A stretch of 64,000 nucleotides of DNA from Xenorhabdus ehlersii (GCF_003610465.1 NZ_RAQI01000005.1:231960-295959); one strand, 5' to 3'. Positions 54,300 to 62,940 are shown, counted from the stretch's first letter. The notes: a model not told the origin generated them from the sequence alone. Made by a program: numbers and translations.

Positions 54300-55064
54300 T
54301 TATTTCTTTTTCCTCGCCCGTTTCCCCAGAGTAAGGTGTGATACCCATTTATAGATGGTTCTGTAATCTTCCATTTGTGGTCTGTGTGTACCACGTTTAT
54401 CTATGGGGTGTAGGAGAGTGTAATTATCAGTGCCTTTAGGGTTCTCGATAATAAAAGTAACATATTTGTCATAAACTGATTCGGCTAGCTCTTCTTTACC
54501 AACGATGTAGTCTTTTGCTTTGGTAATATCTTCTGCCCATTTTATGCATTGATCTTTAAGCGCACCGTCTCGTTGTTCACTGCGGATCTTTCCCGCTTTC
54601 CGCCGGGCATTTTTGATGTCCAGATTTTCAAATTCATTCAATGTATCACTGTCATATTGCTCTTGTGCCAAAACCGCAAAGACGAGATTAGAGGCCGCTA
54701 GGTGATATGAGGTACTATCAGACTCCATGGTTAGCCCCCATCCCCATATAGCACATGCGCTGACCAGTAAGTCATTCTTACTGTTGTCTGCCAGTGTTTC
54801 GACGATAGAATAGTGCCAAGCATCACTGCCAGACTGACAGAGTTTTTTTATGGTTACAGTAGCAACATCAATCAAATCCCATACACTTAACCTGAACAGT
54901 GCCTCTTTTCGTTCATCATCGGTTAATTTGGATACTTGCTCAGCACACCAATAGGCCGGGGAGTGGGGGTATAAACCGTTTTCGATACCATTACCAATAG
55001 AGTAATGTTTGAGTGCTGCGTTTACATTCTCAAGAATAAAAATATCATCCGACATAGTAATCAC
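54300..55064 (-). CDS. Unknown protein adjacent to the integrase
   Basis: 254 residues, mostly helical and acidic in the first two thirds (ILENVNAALKHYSIGNGIENG, LTDDERKEALFRLSVWDLIDVATVTIKKL), basic at the end (HLTLGKRARKKK). No family recognised. It overlaps the integrase stop, so it is co-transcribed with it; it converges on the DUF927 gene. Possible cargo or accessory. Confidence 0.72.
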   Translation of the reverse strand: MITMSDDIFILENVNAALKHYSIGNGIENGLYPHSPAYWCAEQVSKLTDDERKEALFRLSVWDLIDVATVTIKKLCQSGSDAWHYSIVETLADNSKNDLLVSACAIWGWGLTMESDSTSYHLAASNLVFAVLAQEQYDSDTLNEFENLDIKNARRKAGKIRSEQRDGALKDQCIKWAEDITKAKDYIVGKEELAESVYDKYVTFIIENPKGTDNYTLLHPIDKRGTHRPQMEDYRTIYKWVSHLTLGKRARKKK

Positions 55065-56328
55065 TTCCTACGATGCGTAATCCTTTGACACTTCCAGCTA
55101 CCGTTAAATCACCCGTTGCTGCGCCTTTTACATATAGCCCCCACCAATCCATCATAACCTGGCGTTGTTCTAAATAGGTGGCGCGGTTATACGCTGCCCG
55201 GACAGAGTTCTTTTCTCTGTGAGCCAATACCGCTTCTATGGCATCGGGCATAAAACTCTGCTCATTCATCGCGGTACTGACAATTGAGCGGATGCCGTGC
55301 GCAGTAAGCATATCCTGATACCCCATGCGCTTTAACGCCATATTAGCGGTCTGGCTGTTCATGTGCGTATTTGGGGTAGATCTGTGTGGAAAGACAAATT
55401 CCCTATGCCCGCTGATAGGCTTCATAATTTCAAGCAGATCTAAAGCCGGTTGGCATAAAGGCACAGTATGGGCGTGCGATGTTTTCATCGTTTCGGCGGG
55501 TATATTCCAGACTTTATTTTCAAAGTCTATTTCTGACCAACGCGCTTTTACTGCTTCCCCCGGGCGTACAGCCGTTAATAGCTGCCACTCAATGACCAAA
55601 CGTGTTTGCCGTTCTACCTGTGCAACGGAGAGTGCTTGCATTAATCCGGGGAGTTCTTCGGGTCGAATGGTAGGGTTATGTTTTTTCTTTGGTTTAGGAA
55701 ATGCCTTGCTGACAGTGGTAAAAGGGTTAGCATCAATAACGCCTAAATTCATGGCATAGTCGATGATCTCTACCGTTCTTTGCGTCAGGCGTTTAATCGT
55801 TTCCAGATTGCCCCGTGCTTCAATCGGCTTGAGCACTTCCACCAGCATAGGTGCTTTGAGGCTTGATATCGGTACATCCCCGAGTTTGGGGAAAATATCT
55901 TTTTCCAGTGAGCGCCAGATATCTTTGGCGTAATCTTCACTGACAGTGGTTTTCTTCACTTCAAACCAGCGGGTAGCAATATTCCGTAAGGTGTTGCTGT
56001 TCTCTTCCTGTATTGCCGCTGCTTGCTGTTTACGCCAATCAACAGGATCAATATCTTTAGCCAGCATCGCTTTTGCTTCGTCTTTGAGTCGGCGAGCGTC
56101 AGCCAGCTTAGTAGAGGGGTATTCACCAAATGCAATCATCGTGCGCTTTTGGGTGAAGGGTTTGTAGTATCGGAAATACCAGAGCTTAATGCCTGATGCT
56201 TTTACGAGGAGTTCTAAATTATCCCCGTCACGGTAGATCGTGTCTTTGGGCTTACCTGTTTTGCTATCAAGTTTGGCTTTGGCATTAGATACCATGGTAG
56301 GGGAAAGCGGCGTTATCTTTTTAGGCAT
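55045..56328 (-). CDS. int: P4-type tyrosine integrase
   Basis: 427 residues. N-terminal DUF4102-type arm-binding domain (DTIYRDGDNLELLVKASGIKLWYFRYY), SAM-like core-binding domain, then the catalytic domain with Arg in LLTAVRPGEAVK, HGIRS in LTAHGIRSIVST, VLAHREKN and the nucleophile Tyr in ATYLEQR. This class commonly uses tRNA or tmRNA 3' ends, consistent with the ssrA fragment 517 bp away. Confidence 0.94.
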   Translation of the reverse strand: MPKKITPLSPTMVSNAKAKLDSKTGKPKDTIYRDGDNLELLVKASGIKLWYFRYYKPFTQKRTMIAFGEYPSTKLADARRLKDEAKAMLAKDIDPVDWRKQQAAAIQEENSNTLRNIATRWFEVKKTTVSEDYAKDIWRSLEKDIFPKLGDVPISSLKAPMLVEVLKPIEARGNLETIKRLTQRTVEIIDYAMNLGVIDANPFTTVSKAFPKPKKKHNPTIRPEELPGLMQALSVAQVERQTRLVIEWQLLTAVRPGEAVKARWSEIDFENKVWNIPAETMKTSHAHTVPLCQPALDLLEIMKPISGHREFVFPHRSTPNTHMNSQTANMALKRMGYQDMLTAHGIRSIVSTAMNEQSFMPDAIEAVLAHREKNSVRAAYNRATYLEQRQVMMDWWGLYVKGAATGDLTVAGSVKGLRIVGSDYYVG

Positions 56329-56513
56329 CGGGCACCTCTAACCGTAGTAGTAAGTGTTCTATGGGGTAGTAGTAAGCGTTTTATTGGTGTAGTTGAGCTG
56401 TTACTACTCACTTTTTACCTCTTTAACCTTGTACTGCGTCCCTCAGTGCCTAAGCGTCCATTTTGTATTTTTTATATTTAAATCAATTGGTTAATGGTGA
56501 TTTTTTAAGTTTT

Positions 56514-56604
56514 GGGACGTGTGAGAAAATATGTATGGGACAGGCTCGTCCCGCCATTTAATATTTATAAATCATATTGTTAAGTGTTTCGGGACAGCGG
56601 GACA
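56514..56604. repeat. GGGACA/TGTCCC cluster, right
   Basis: GGGACG 56514, GGGACA 56537, CGTCCC 56547, GGGACA 56591 and 56599, around an A+T-rich stretch. Counterpart of the cluster at 45008-45149 at the other end of the element. Confidence 0.6.
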
Positions 56605-56700
56605 TCATTTTTTTGCAAAAACTTAACTATATATATGAGTTTCTCTTGGACACTTGGGTATTTACGTTTTGGTAGTAAGTGTTTTTGTAGTGTAGCCGAC

Positions 56701-56724
56701 TTACTACCAAACATACTACCAAAA
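56701..56724 (+). repeat. Paired TACTACCAAA repeats, right end
   Basis: TTACTACCAAAC and ATACTACCAAAA in tandem, matching 44911-44934. More GTAGTAA inverse copies lie at 56344-56380 and 56670, between the integrase start and the att site. Confidence 0.65.
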
Positions 56725-56766
56725 CTATCGAGTTATAACGATACTAAACGAATACTAACGGGCAAT

Positions 56767-56803
56767 AAAAAAGCCCTAACTCATTATGATTTAGGGCTTT
56801 TTC
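56767..56803. terminator. Bidirectional terminator near the att site
   Basis: AAAAAAGCCCTAA and TTTAGGGCTTTTT pair around a 10-nt loop with A and T runs on both sides. Confidence 0.85.
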
Positions 56804-56844
56804 TTGGGTTTTCGGTGTATTCCGATGATTTCCGAATACAAAAA

Positions 56845-56873
56845 TGGTGGAGCTGGCGGGAGTTGAACCCGCG
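56845..56873 (-). other. ssrA (tmRNA) 3'-end fragment, attachment site
   Basis: On the minus strand the sequence reads CGCGGGTTCAACTCCCGCC then AGCTCCACCA: the T arm and acceptor end of enterobacterial tmRNA including CCA. The rest of ssrA is absent here, so this is an att duplicate left by integration; intact ssrA should lie beyond the right edge of the window. Confidence 0.85.
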
Positions 56874-56977
56874 ATATAATATTTATAATTATTTGTTTTT
56901 AAATGGGTATTTGGTTTTTATTGGTGTTTGAGTGCATTTTACGTGCACTTTGAAGTCCCTGCACTGTCATGCTGAAT

Positions 56978-58159
56978 TCAGTTTCGATTTTGTGAACTGA
57001 ACTGGCGTTCGGTATTTCCGTTGTAGGCTTCTAAATACGAGCCATAATGTCGGAATAGCATTTCAGGTCCTTTGTGCCCCATTTGCGCAGCCAGCCAGAA
57101 CAAATTTACTCCCTGACTGATATGTTTGGTGGCGAATGTATGCCTTGTTTGATACGGGTTACGATAACGTATACCTGCCTTTTTCAATGTTGGCACCCAA
57201 GCTTTTTTACGAATGGCGTCAGCACCTGCCCACGACTCACCCGTTTTGGGATCTTCAAATATTTCTTTGTCCTTTAAAAAAGTAAATGCTTTTTGGCTAG
57301 AAAGAGCGATCATAGCTTGGTCGTTTAGTTCAACTTTGCGCTTTCCTGCTTTGGTTTTGGTTCCCTTAATAACACCAACAACACTAGCAACAGTGATATG
57401 AGCTGTTTTTCCTACAAAATCGATATCAGACCAACGCAAGGCACATAACTCAGAGCTGCGAAGCCCTGTATTAATCGCAAACCGAAAAAGATTCTCCCAT
57501 TGTTTATTTCCTGTTGCTGAAAGTAATGCAACAACCTCATCGGGCGATAGCGGATCAACGATATACTCGTTGTCTTTTTCTCTTTTTTCAGTTTGATATC
57601 TTGATGCTGTCACTAAGTTTACAGGGTTAATATTTATCAAACCGTCAGTAACAGCTTCATCTATGGCGCTCCGTAGAAAAGAAAGTTGATTTCTAATTGT
57701 TTTTAGTGCGGTAGTTTGTTTTTGAATCCAGTTCTTTAATATCGCAGGTGTTAATTCTACAATAGGCATTTTGTGTAAATCAGATAAAGCGGTTTTGCAT
57801 TTTTCATACCCGCCGATTGTTGATGGTGATAAATTTCTTGTTTCGCAGATTCCTAGATACTCATTTAAGTATTCTATTACGGTTCGTGACTTACCAGCGT
57901 TACCAAAAATGGAAAGTTTACTTGATTTAGGAAAATACTTTGAATAAACAAATACACCTTTCTCAATGTTGTTCTGTATTTCTCCTAACAATCGTTCGGC
58001 ATATTTAATGTGCTTATTGTTTACTTCTAGGCGAGAGAGGGGTTCTCTGCACAAAACCCCCCTGTAAGTAAATGTTAAAATCAGAGTATCGCCTGTTTTG
58101 TGTTTGCGAATAGTTACCCCTCTAGGGAGGGAATACTCATTTTGTTTTTTCTGGCCCAT
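56978..58159 (-). CDS. int: Lambda-type tyrosine integrase
   Basis: 393 residues. Arm-binding domain at the N-terminus (RGVTIRKHKTGDTLILTFTYRG), SAM-like domain, catalytic domain with Arg in INTGLRSSELCALRW, RHTF in YQTRHTFAT, MGHKG and Tyr in MLFRHYGSYL. Distinct from the P4-type enzyme, yet next to the same ssrA fragment. Starts inside the excisionase gene (46-bp overlap). Confidence 0.94.
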   Translation of the reverse strand: MGQKKQNEYSLPRGVTIRKHKTGDTLILTFTYRGVLCREPLSRLEVNNKHIKYAERLLGEIQNNIEKGVFVYSKYFPKSSKLSIFGNAGKSRTVIEYLNEYLGICETRNLSPSTIGGYEKCKTALSDLHKMPIVELTPAILKNWIQKQTTALKTIRNQLSFLRSAIDEAVTDGLININPVNLVTASRYQTEKREKDNEYIVDPLSPDEVVALLSATGNKQWENLFRFAINTGLRSSELCALRWSDIDFVGKTAHITVASVVGVIKGTKTKAGKRKVELNDQAMIALSSQKAFTFLKDKEIFEDPKTGESWAGADAIRKKAWVPTLKKAGIRYRNPYQTRHTFATKHISQGVNLFWLAAQMGHKGPEMLFRHYGSYLEAYNGNTERQFSSQNRN

Positions 58160-58326
58160 TTAGATACCTCGGTTAAGTCAATCCAGCGTTCTTTTGCCCC
58201 ATTAACCTTTAGCACATGAACCCCTTCTATCCAAAATTGACGCTGTAATCGTTTATTAATGGCGTCAATACTTTCTCCTGTATATTGGCAGTATGCTGAA
58301 ATAGGTATGCAATCCAAATTCACCAT
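58114..58326 (-). CDS. xis: Excisionase-like protein
   Basis: 70 residues: MVNLDCIPISAYCQYTGESIDAINKRLQRQFWIEGVHVLKVNGAKERWIDLTEVSKWARKN, a DUF1233/Xis-type winged helix. Overlaps the integrase start. Start at MVNL, since GAGAAA precedes it and it joins the stop of 58326-58643. Confidence 0.82.
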   Translation of the reverse strand: MVNLDCIPISAYCQYTGESIDAINKRLQRQFWIEGVHVLKVNGAKERWIDLTEVSKWARKNKMSIPSLEG

Positions 58327-58643
58327 TATTTTTTCTCCCTTGTGTACCCGTTCCACAAAATCATGGTTGCCACCATTGCAGGTGCTGCCTTATCACTGAG
58401 TGTCGCATCAAAAATAATGCTGTTCAGCTCCATTGTGAGAATGTCATCCAAATTTTTTGGTCTTGCGGAGTAGGGCACCTCATCAGGCACCCCGTCCATA
58501 ACGTCAATAATAAGCTCGGCAATTTCCTTTTCTCCCCGTTCTGGCTTACGGTATCCTGCCTGCCAGATTGCATCGGTGATGTCAGAAGGATCGCCCCAGA
58601 CCGAGGCAATGATTTGAGTCAGGTGGAAAGAGTTATTGATCAT
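58326..58643 (-). CDS. Unknown phage early protein
   Basis: 105 residues, acidic (EKEIAELIIDVMDGVPDEVPY, NLDDILTMELNSIIFDATLSDKAAPAMVATMILWNGY). Overlaps both neighbours by a few bases, so it is within the operon. Not recognised. Confidence 0.65.
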   Translation of the reverse strand: MINNSFHLTQIIASVWGDPSDITDAIWQAGYRKPERGEKEIAELIIDVMDGVPDEVPYSARPKNLDDILTMELNSIIFDATLSDKAAPAMVATMILWNGYTREKK

Positions 58644-59233
58644 TCTTGCTCTCCGCTGTTTTCATCATCAAAGATAGCCAGTTGGCCTGCCTCTTTTAGT
58701 GCATTAATCATCTTATGGCGCTTACCTTTGGTCTTTTTGCGAGCGTTCATGATTTGGCTGCACACAGAAAGTAATTCAGCTTCGTTCTTCTCATCCTTTG
58801 CTAGCTGGTGGCGTAATTCATCAAATCGTCCAACCATGTGATCGAGAGACGGAAGGGCATTAATGCCGATACCTGAATTTCCCGATTTGAAATCGATAAA
58901 TGCCTGATTCACATCAAGCTGAAAGTCCGGTCGAATCCAACCTGCATAAGAAACTGCAATTAATTCATGTGCGAATGTGCCGGGTGACATTCCCCCATTG
59001 ATAACATTGATTACTTTCTGAGCAGACCCCGAATTTGGGGTCTGGAACGTTTTCAATAACTTAGCTTCGAGTTGCCTAATAAGTTCTTTGGCTTGCTTGG
59101 TTTCCAACCATTTGTTAGGCGTTTTGCTCTTACCTTCGCCACTGGCCTTGTGTAATGTGTTCAGGTTGTAGCGCCCGAATTCATCAAGGGGAATTTCAAC
59201 ACCAACAACTACAGGAAGTAATTTGCCTTTCAT
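58640..59233 (-). CDS. KilA-N domain protein
   Basis: 197 residues. RYNLNTLHKASGEGKSKTPNKWLETKQAKELIRQLEAKL is the KilA-N DNA-binding domain, with VINGGMSPGTFAHELIAVSYAGWIRPDFQLDVNQAF as its second half; the C-terminus is a coiled coil. Such proteins act as antirepressors or modulators of host replication. Confidence 0.9.
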   Translation of the reverse strand: MKGKLLPVVVGVEIPLDEFGRYNLNTLHKASGEGKSKTPNKWLETKQAKELIRQLEAKLLKTFQTPNSGSAQKVINVINGGMSPGTFAHELIAVSYAGWIRPDFQLDVNQAFIDFKSGNSGIGINALPSLDHMVGRFDELRHQLAKDEKNEAELLSVCSQIMNARKKTKGKRHKMINALKEAGQLAIFDDENSGEQE

Positions 59234-59460
59234 TATTGTTTACCTCGCTTATGCCCTTTGCTTTTCTTCACCGGTGTTAACTTCACTTCTGCCACTTTGG
59301 GTGCTGGTGGAATGGGAGGGCAAATGCCCTCGTGAATGTGTTGATTGCGTCTCATGCGGTGGATATGCCGCTTGGTGTGATCCCTGCCGTCGTCGATGTG
59401 GACTACCGTTCTGACCAGTTCGTCGTTAATGTCTACTATATGGCGGTGCTTATTTGTCAC
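59233..59460 (-). CDS. Small His-rich phage protein
   Basis: 75 residues, with seven or more His in the first half (HRHIVDINDELVRTVVHIDDGRDHTKRHIHRM) and a basic end (KKSKGHKRGKQ). Overlaps both neighbours. Function unknown. Confidence 0.55.
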   Translation of the reverse strand: MTNKHRHIVDINDELVRTVVHIDDGRDHTKRHIHRMRRNQHIHEGICPPIPPAPKVAEVKLTPVKKSKGHKRGKQ

Positions 59461-59680
59461 GGCTTGCCTCCTTGCAAATGATTTTGTAGGCTCGCATCAT
59501 GTGGTTCGCTTTGCCGGTGATCGCGGTTTTTCTGAACAGCACACCAAAAGAAGTAGCCCGCAACCTACCAACAGCCAACAGGGCGGCATCCACACAACGA
59601 TTATGTAAGCGGCGTTCTGTGATGAAGCTGGTTATGATGATTAGTGCTGCGTTGCCTTTGTTCTGATAGTCGATTTTCAT
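59450..59680 (-). CDS. Small unknown phage protein
   Basis: 76 residues: MKIDYQNKGNAALIIITSFITERRLHNRCVDAALLAVGRLRATSFGVLFRKTAIT. Basic, one hydrophobic helix. Stop/start overlaps on both sides. Confidence 0.55.
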   Translation of the reverse strand: MKIDYQNKGNAALIIITSFITERRLHNRCVDAALLAVGRLRATSFGVLFRKTAITGKANHMMRAYKIICKEASRDK

Positions 59681-60021
59681 TGAAACGCCCCCTTGGCTGC
59701 CAGCGTGTCGCCCATGTCATTGATCATGCTTTGCCATATTTCACGCCCGTGGCCTGTCAGATAGCCATTGACTACACATTTTTCCATCAGGTTAATGGCG
59801 ATGACTTCCCATGCCGGGTAATTCTGTTGTAGTGCTTCCAGTGCGTAGCTATCGACCAGCTCACGAATGCCTTTTACCCCATCGACAATAGCGACATTGA
59901 TTTCTGTTTTTCCGACCTGCATTGTGAAGTGAGCGCCGCCGTTACGGGTTGTTACATCGTGATAGATAGCGGCTGCGTAAGTGTTTGCCAGTGCGTTGAG
60001 GCGAAAGTTTTTCGTTATCAT
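59677..60021 (-). CDS. Unknown phage protein
   Basis: 114 residues: NALANTYAAAIYHDVTTRNGGAHFTMQVGKTEINVAIVDGVKGIRELVDSYALEAL. Mixed alpha/beta; no motif recognised. AGGAGG upstream. Confidence 0.62.
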   Translation of the reverse strand: MITKNFRLNALANTYAAAIYHDVTTRNGGAHFTMQVGKTEINVAIVDGVKGIRELVDSYALEALQQNYPAWEVIAINLMEKCVVNGYLTGHGREIWQSMINDMGDTLAAKGAFQ

Positions 60022-60033
60022 CTGCGCCTCCTG

Positions 60034-60573
60034 TCAATGAATAACCGGCATAGTGTTAAACTCACCAGACTCGACCGCTTTGATTAATTCATCGTGCAAG
60101 ATAGAAAGCCCCTCGCGCCCTTTCTTAGATAACCAATTGCCGCTCTCTGGCTGACTATTGACAAAATCCATGTACATTCTTACCGCCATATCCGCGCCTT
60201 CTTCGCTACCAAACTGCTCAAAGGCGATCCCCTCGACATGGTTTGCCAGCATGAGGCGCTCTGCTAGTGGGTATACCGTGATTGCCGCTGTGCCATTAAC
60301 GTAGATGGCTGTGGTATCAGTGCCGCCCTGACCGTTATCAACCTCACGGGTGCCGTTTCTGTCTATTTGCTCTTGCACAAAGGAGGCTGACACAATCCAC
60401 CGCCACAACATCAACCGTTGTTCATTGCTTGGCGCATAAAAGCCCGCTTTCCAGCCATGAGAAACAGCCAGTACCAAATCAAAACCCAGTAATAAATCGC
60501 GGTCATACTGACCCGCGTCCAATGATTTCAGCGCCTCTACATAACCTACGATTTCAGTGTGATGCTTGCTCAT
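60034..60573 (-). CDS. Unknown protein, relative of 49772-50338
   Basis: 179 residues. Its last 80 residues share LAN-VEG---E-FG-E-G, a Met/Tyr-rich helix and LS--GRE-L--LH with the P4-element protein. The N-terminus is different. Start and stop overlap the neighbours. Confidence 0.68.
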   Translation of the reverse strand: MSKHHTEIVGYVEALKSLDAGQYDRDLLLGFDLVLAVSHGWKAGFYAPSNEQRLMLWRWIVSASFVQEQIDRNGTREVDNGQGGTDTTAIYVNGTAAITVYPLAERLMLANHVEGIAFEQFGSEEGADMAVRMYMDFVNSQPESGNWLSKKGREGLSILHDELIKAVESGEFNTMPVIH

Positions 60574-61427
60574 TATTTACCCTCCGGGGTATAAATTGCC
60601 TTGTCGTGGTGGTATTCGCCGTTCCATGTTTTCTTCATGGGGAGTTCACCCTTCATATACAGGGCGTACAGGCGGTGACAGCCTCTCTCCAGTAACACAG
60701 CAGTGCGAGTGACAAACTCATCTTGCCCGTGGGGCTTTACCTTGTTTTCTTCCTCGGTGAGATAGCGATCACGGGCATAAGAAGCGACACGCCAGCGCGG
60801 CTTTTTCTCCGGGTCTTTCTGCTCGTTGTACAGCCAGTTCCGCTCCATTGCCCACCACATGATTTTGCTGGTATTCACTCCGTTCAACCCCTTGCAGAAA
60901 GCGGGGAGGGTCATGCCTTTGGTAAAGTGTTTTTCCAGACTGCCAACCGTTGCACTCAGGGTTTTGTTCTCACCCTCAAGGCGCTCGACGTTTTCAGCAT
61001 ATACAGACAGCATGGAACGTAACTTCGCGGGATTACTTAACAGTTCCGCTTCGGTTGTGATGCTGTCGCGGCGAGTGAAGTAGAACTCAGTCAGATCATC
61101 GAAGTAGTTCCACGCCTGATCGGTTTCTAACATCTTGGAATGGTTCGCTGCTCCGCGTTCTGTCCAGAGAGTGATGGTGGTTGAGTGTTTATTAACCGCG
61201 TCGCTAAAAGATACGCGGAAGGCTGAAAGCTCATCGCCGGCAATCTGGAAGTAATGCTTCCCCTCAAAGAAGCGTGATTTGTTGCGGTTAAAGTTTTGGC
61301 GGATACGATCAACGGTTGTACCGTACCCTGCCGCTAACTGCTCAGTCGTCACAACACGCTGGCCGCGATATTCGACAATCTGTAGCTCTTTGGCTGACAC
61401 TGGAACTAATTCATTTTTCTTGGTCAT
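60573..61427 (-). CDS. ORF6N-domain phage antirepressor-like protein
   Basis: 284 residues. ELQIVEYRGQRVVTTEQLAAGYGTTVDRIRQNFNRNKSRFFEGKHYFQI is the ORF6N domain; the C-terminal third is a second conserved region (TLPAFCKGLNGVNTSKIMWWAMERNWLYNEQ ... GQDEFVTRTAVLLERG), a KilA-C-like module. Start MTKKNELVPVSAKE with GAGACGAGAT before it; the in-frame extension to 61553 is the tail of the small gene upstream. Confidence 0.88.
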   Translation of the reverse strand: MTKKNELVPVSAKELQIVEYRGQRVVTTEQLAAGYGTTVDRIRQNFNRNKSRFFEGKHYFQIAGDELSAFRVSFSDAVNKHSTTITLWTERGAANHSKMLETDQAWNYFDDLTEFYFTRRDSITTEAELLSNPAKLRSMLSVYAENVERLEGENKTLSATVGSLEKHFTKGMTLPAFCKGLNGVNTSKIMWWAMERNWLYNEQKDPEKKPRWRVASYARDRYLTEEENKVKPHGQDEFVTRTAVLLERGCHRLYALYMKGELPMKKTWNGEYHHDKAIYTPEGK

Positions 61428-61510
61428 ATCTCGTCTCTCAATGTGTGCTTGGTGATGCTGGTTCAGCAGTAAATAATTTGAATCCGCCGATAAATACCCC
61501 GTCGATAAAA

Positions 61511-61636
61511 TCACGCATCCACGTACGGCCGTTTTCTTTTTGCCTTTCCCCAATATTCGGCTGCAAGGTCGTACTTTTCTTCTTTCTCTTTTTGGGTGGC
61601 TGTATCAGCAAGATATAAATAGGGTTTATTTGTCAT
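61511..61636 (-). CDS. ANR-like small regulator, probably shortened
   Basis: 41 residues: MTNKPYLYLADTATQKEKEEKYDLAAEYWGKAKRKRPYVDA. YL-LA--A---E---KYD-AA-YW-KA is the ANR/PerC-like pattern. The neighbouring frame goes on with GRTWMRDFIDGVFIGGFKLF, so a frameshift in the Lys/Arg codons may have cut it short. Its ATG overlaps the stop of 61633-61968. Confidence 0.5.
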   Translation of the reverse strand: MTNKPYLYLADTATQKEKEEKYDLAAEYWGKAKRKRPYVDA

Positions 61637-61968
61637 GTTATTGGCTCCGTTTTCTTGGCAATAAGTTTTAATATCTCATTCATAAATTCATTACCTTCTT
61701 CGGTTAAATTTCCGAACTTGGTATAAAAGCTGTTATATGTCCTTATAATAAGTTTTTCTGCTTCCTGTTTACTCTTAAGTTCCTGTACATATATTTCAAA
61801 GAAACGAATTAAGGCTCCGTTTAATATTTCTTCGTCCAAATCCAGTTGGTAATTAAATCTTCCCACTTTGACTACCACAGAGTGACAATTATGTTTCTTT
61901 TGTAATGCATTCAATTTAACGTGAATAAGTGCCTTTCGCTTTCTTTCAAGTAAAGTTGATTGTGTCAT
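61633..61968 (-). CDS. Unknown phage protein
   Basis: 111 residues, helical, basic N-terminus (ERKRKALIHVKLNALQKKHN), then VVVKVGRFNYQLDLDEEILNGAL. Stop overlaps the next start (ATGA). Not recognised. Confidence 0.6.
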   Translation of the reverse strand: MTQSTLLERKRKALIHVKLNALQKKHNCHSVVVKVGRFNYQLDLDEEILNGALIRFFEIYVQELKSKQEAEKLIIRTYNSFYTKFGNLTEEGNEFMNEILKLIAKKTEPIT

Positions 61969-62087
61969 TTTCTATTTCCTGTTTTCAGAGTGAACGAATC
62001 CCCAGCAATGGCGCTGTAATTAAATTTGTTTTGTTGTTTTTATTATTATTCTAATTCGGCTATTTGTATTTCTAACTCAGATATTAT

Positions 62088-62489
62088 TTATTGATATTCA
62101 ACTCCTCGGACTCGTGCTATTTCTTTGCCAGCATCAAATGCCAAATCCATCGCAATAAGAAGTAAATTTGCGTCGTCATCATTTCCGCGGACATCAATCA
62201 TTGTGCTCAATAGTGATCTTAATTTTTCGATTGCATTTTTAGCTAGCTCTAATTCAATATTTAAATTAGAACATGCATCAATTACACCCTCCATAATATA
62301 ATCTTTATTTATGTCCCTTAATCGTTGCGCTAAATTACATGCCTGACGATGCACGCCACGACACATCAAATAAGTATCCGGTTCTGCTTCGTTTTGAATT
62401 GCAGTGAGTGCAGGGAATATTGATGCCTCAATTTCTTCTGCAATTTCGACGACGGTTTGTAGGTTATTGTTTATGTTTAATTTCCGTGA
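62088..62489 (-). CDS. Unknown helical phage protein, start unclear
   Basis: The ATG at 62369 gives 93 residues, but the frame stays open upstream to about 62489 with protein-like sequence (NNNLQTVVEIAEEIEASIFPALTAIQNEAEPDTYLMCRGVHRQACNLAQRL). Near the expected start, after CGGAAA, stands ATA instead of ATG, which could be a start-codon mutation or non-standard start. The rest is helical (ELAKNAIEKLRSLLSTMI). Confidence 0.5.
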   Translation of the reverse strand, partial: SRKLNINNNLQTVVEIAEEIEASIFPALTAIQNEAEPDTYLMCRGVHRQACNLAQRLRDINKDYIMEGVIDACSNLNIELELAKNAIEKLRSLLSTMIDVRGNDDDANLLLIAMDLAFDAGKEIARVRGVEYQ

Positions 62490-62531
62490 TTGTTATCAAT
62501 TCACCATATCCCACTTGGAAATGAGTTATAA

Positions 62532-62909
62532 TTAGTTATATTCAGAATGAATCTTACTGACATAATCATTTAAATGATGAACGCAATCATAACTATCCCA
62601 CACTCTATTAGTGTGTTTGTCATAGAAAGCAGTAGCAATAAATTTATTACCTTTGAAAATATCGTACTTAGTATCGCCGACTTCAATCACATCAAAACCA
62701 TAGTTTTTAAAAGCAGAAATAAATTTACTTTGTTTGACTAAAACAGCAGACCAATCACGAAATTTTTTGCGCTGCAACCAAGCCTTTTTATTGAAAAAAT
62801 TACGGTCTTGAGAACGAGGAGAAAATAGGTTAGCCAAATGACGGTAATGAACATAATCTTTTCTACATTCAGCCGCTAATAATGCAGAAGTGCTTGTTGA
62901 TGTATTCAT
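62532..62909 (-). CDS. Unknown phage protein
   Basis: 125 residues: a basic, Lys/Arg-rich centre (RSQDRNFFNKKAWLQRKKFRDW) and a C-terminal FDVIEVGDTKYDIFKGNKFIATAFYDKHTNRVWDSYDC. The start MNTSTSTS follows GAGGGAA. Not recognised. Confidence 0.6.
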   Translation of the reverse strand: MNTSTSTSALLAAECRKDYVHYRHLANLFSPRSQDRNFFNKKAWLQRKKFRDWSAVLVKQSKFISAFKNYGFDVIEVGDTKYDIFKGNKFIATAFYDKHTNRVWDSYDCVHHLNDYVSKIHSEYN

Positions 62910-62940
62910 TTTTATTCCCTCAGAATTAATATTGTTTATC

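Larger units (their letters stand above)
44838..56873. mobile_element. P4-like integrative element
   Basis: The right end is defined by a P4-type integrase next to an ssrA 3' fragment; the left end by a second copy of the paired TTACTACCAAA repeats (44911-44934) found near the right end (56701-56724), and by a weak GCTGGCGG-A-TTTGAA match to the ssrA core at 44841-44856. Content is typical for P4-like satellites: AlpA, Ash/Icd-like protein, DUF927 ATPase, integrase, and small unknown cargo. The left boundary is tentative. Confidence 0.6.
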
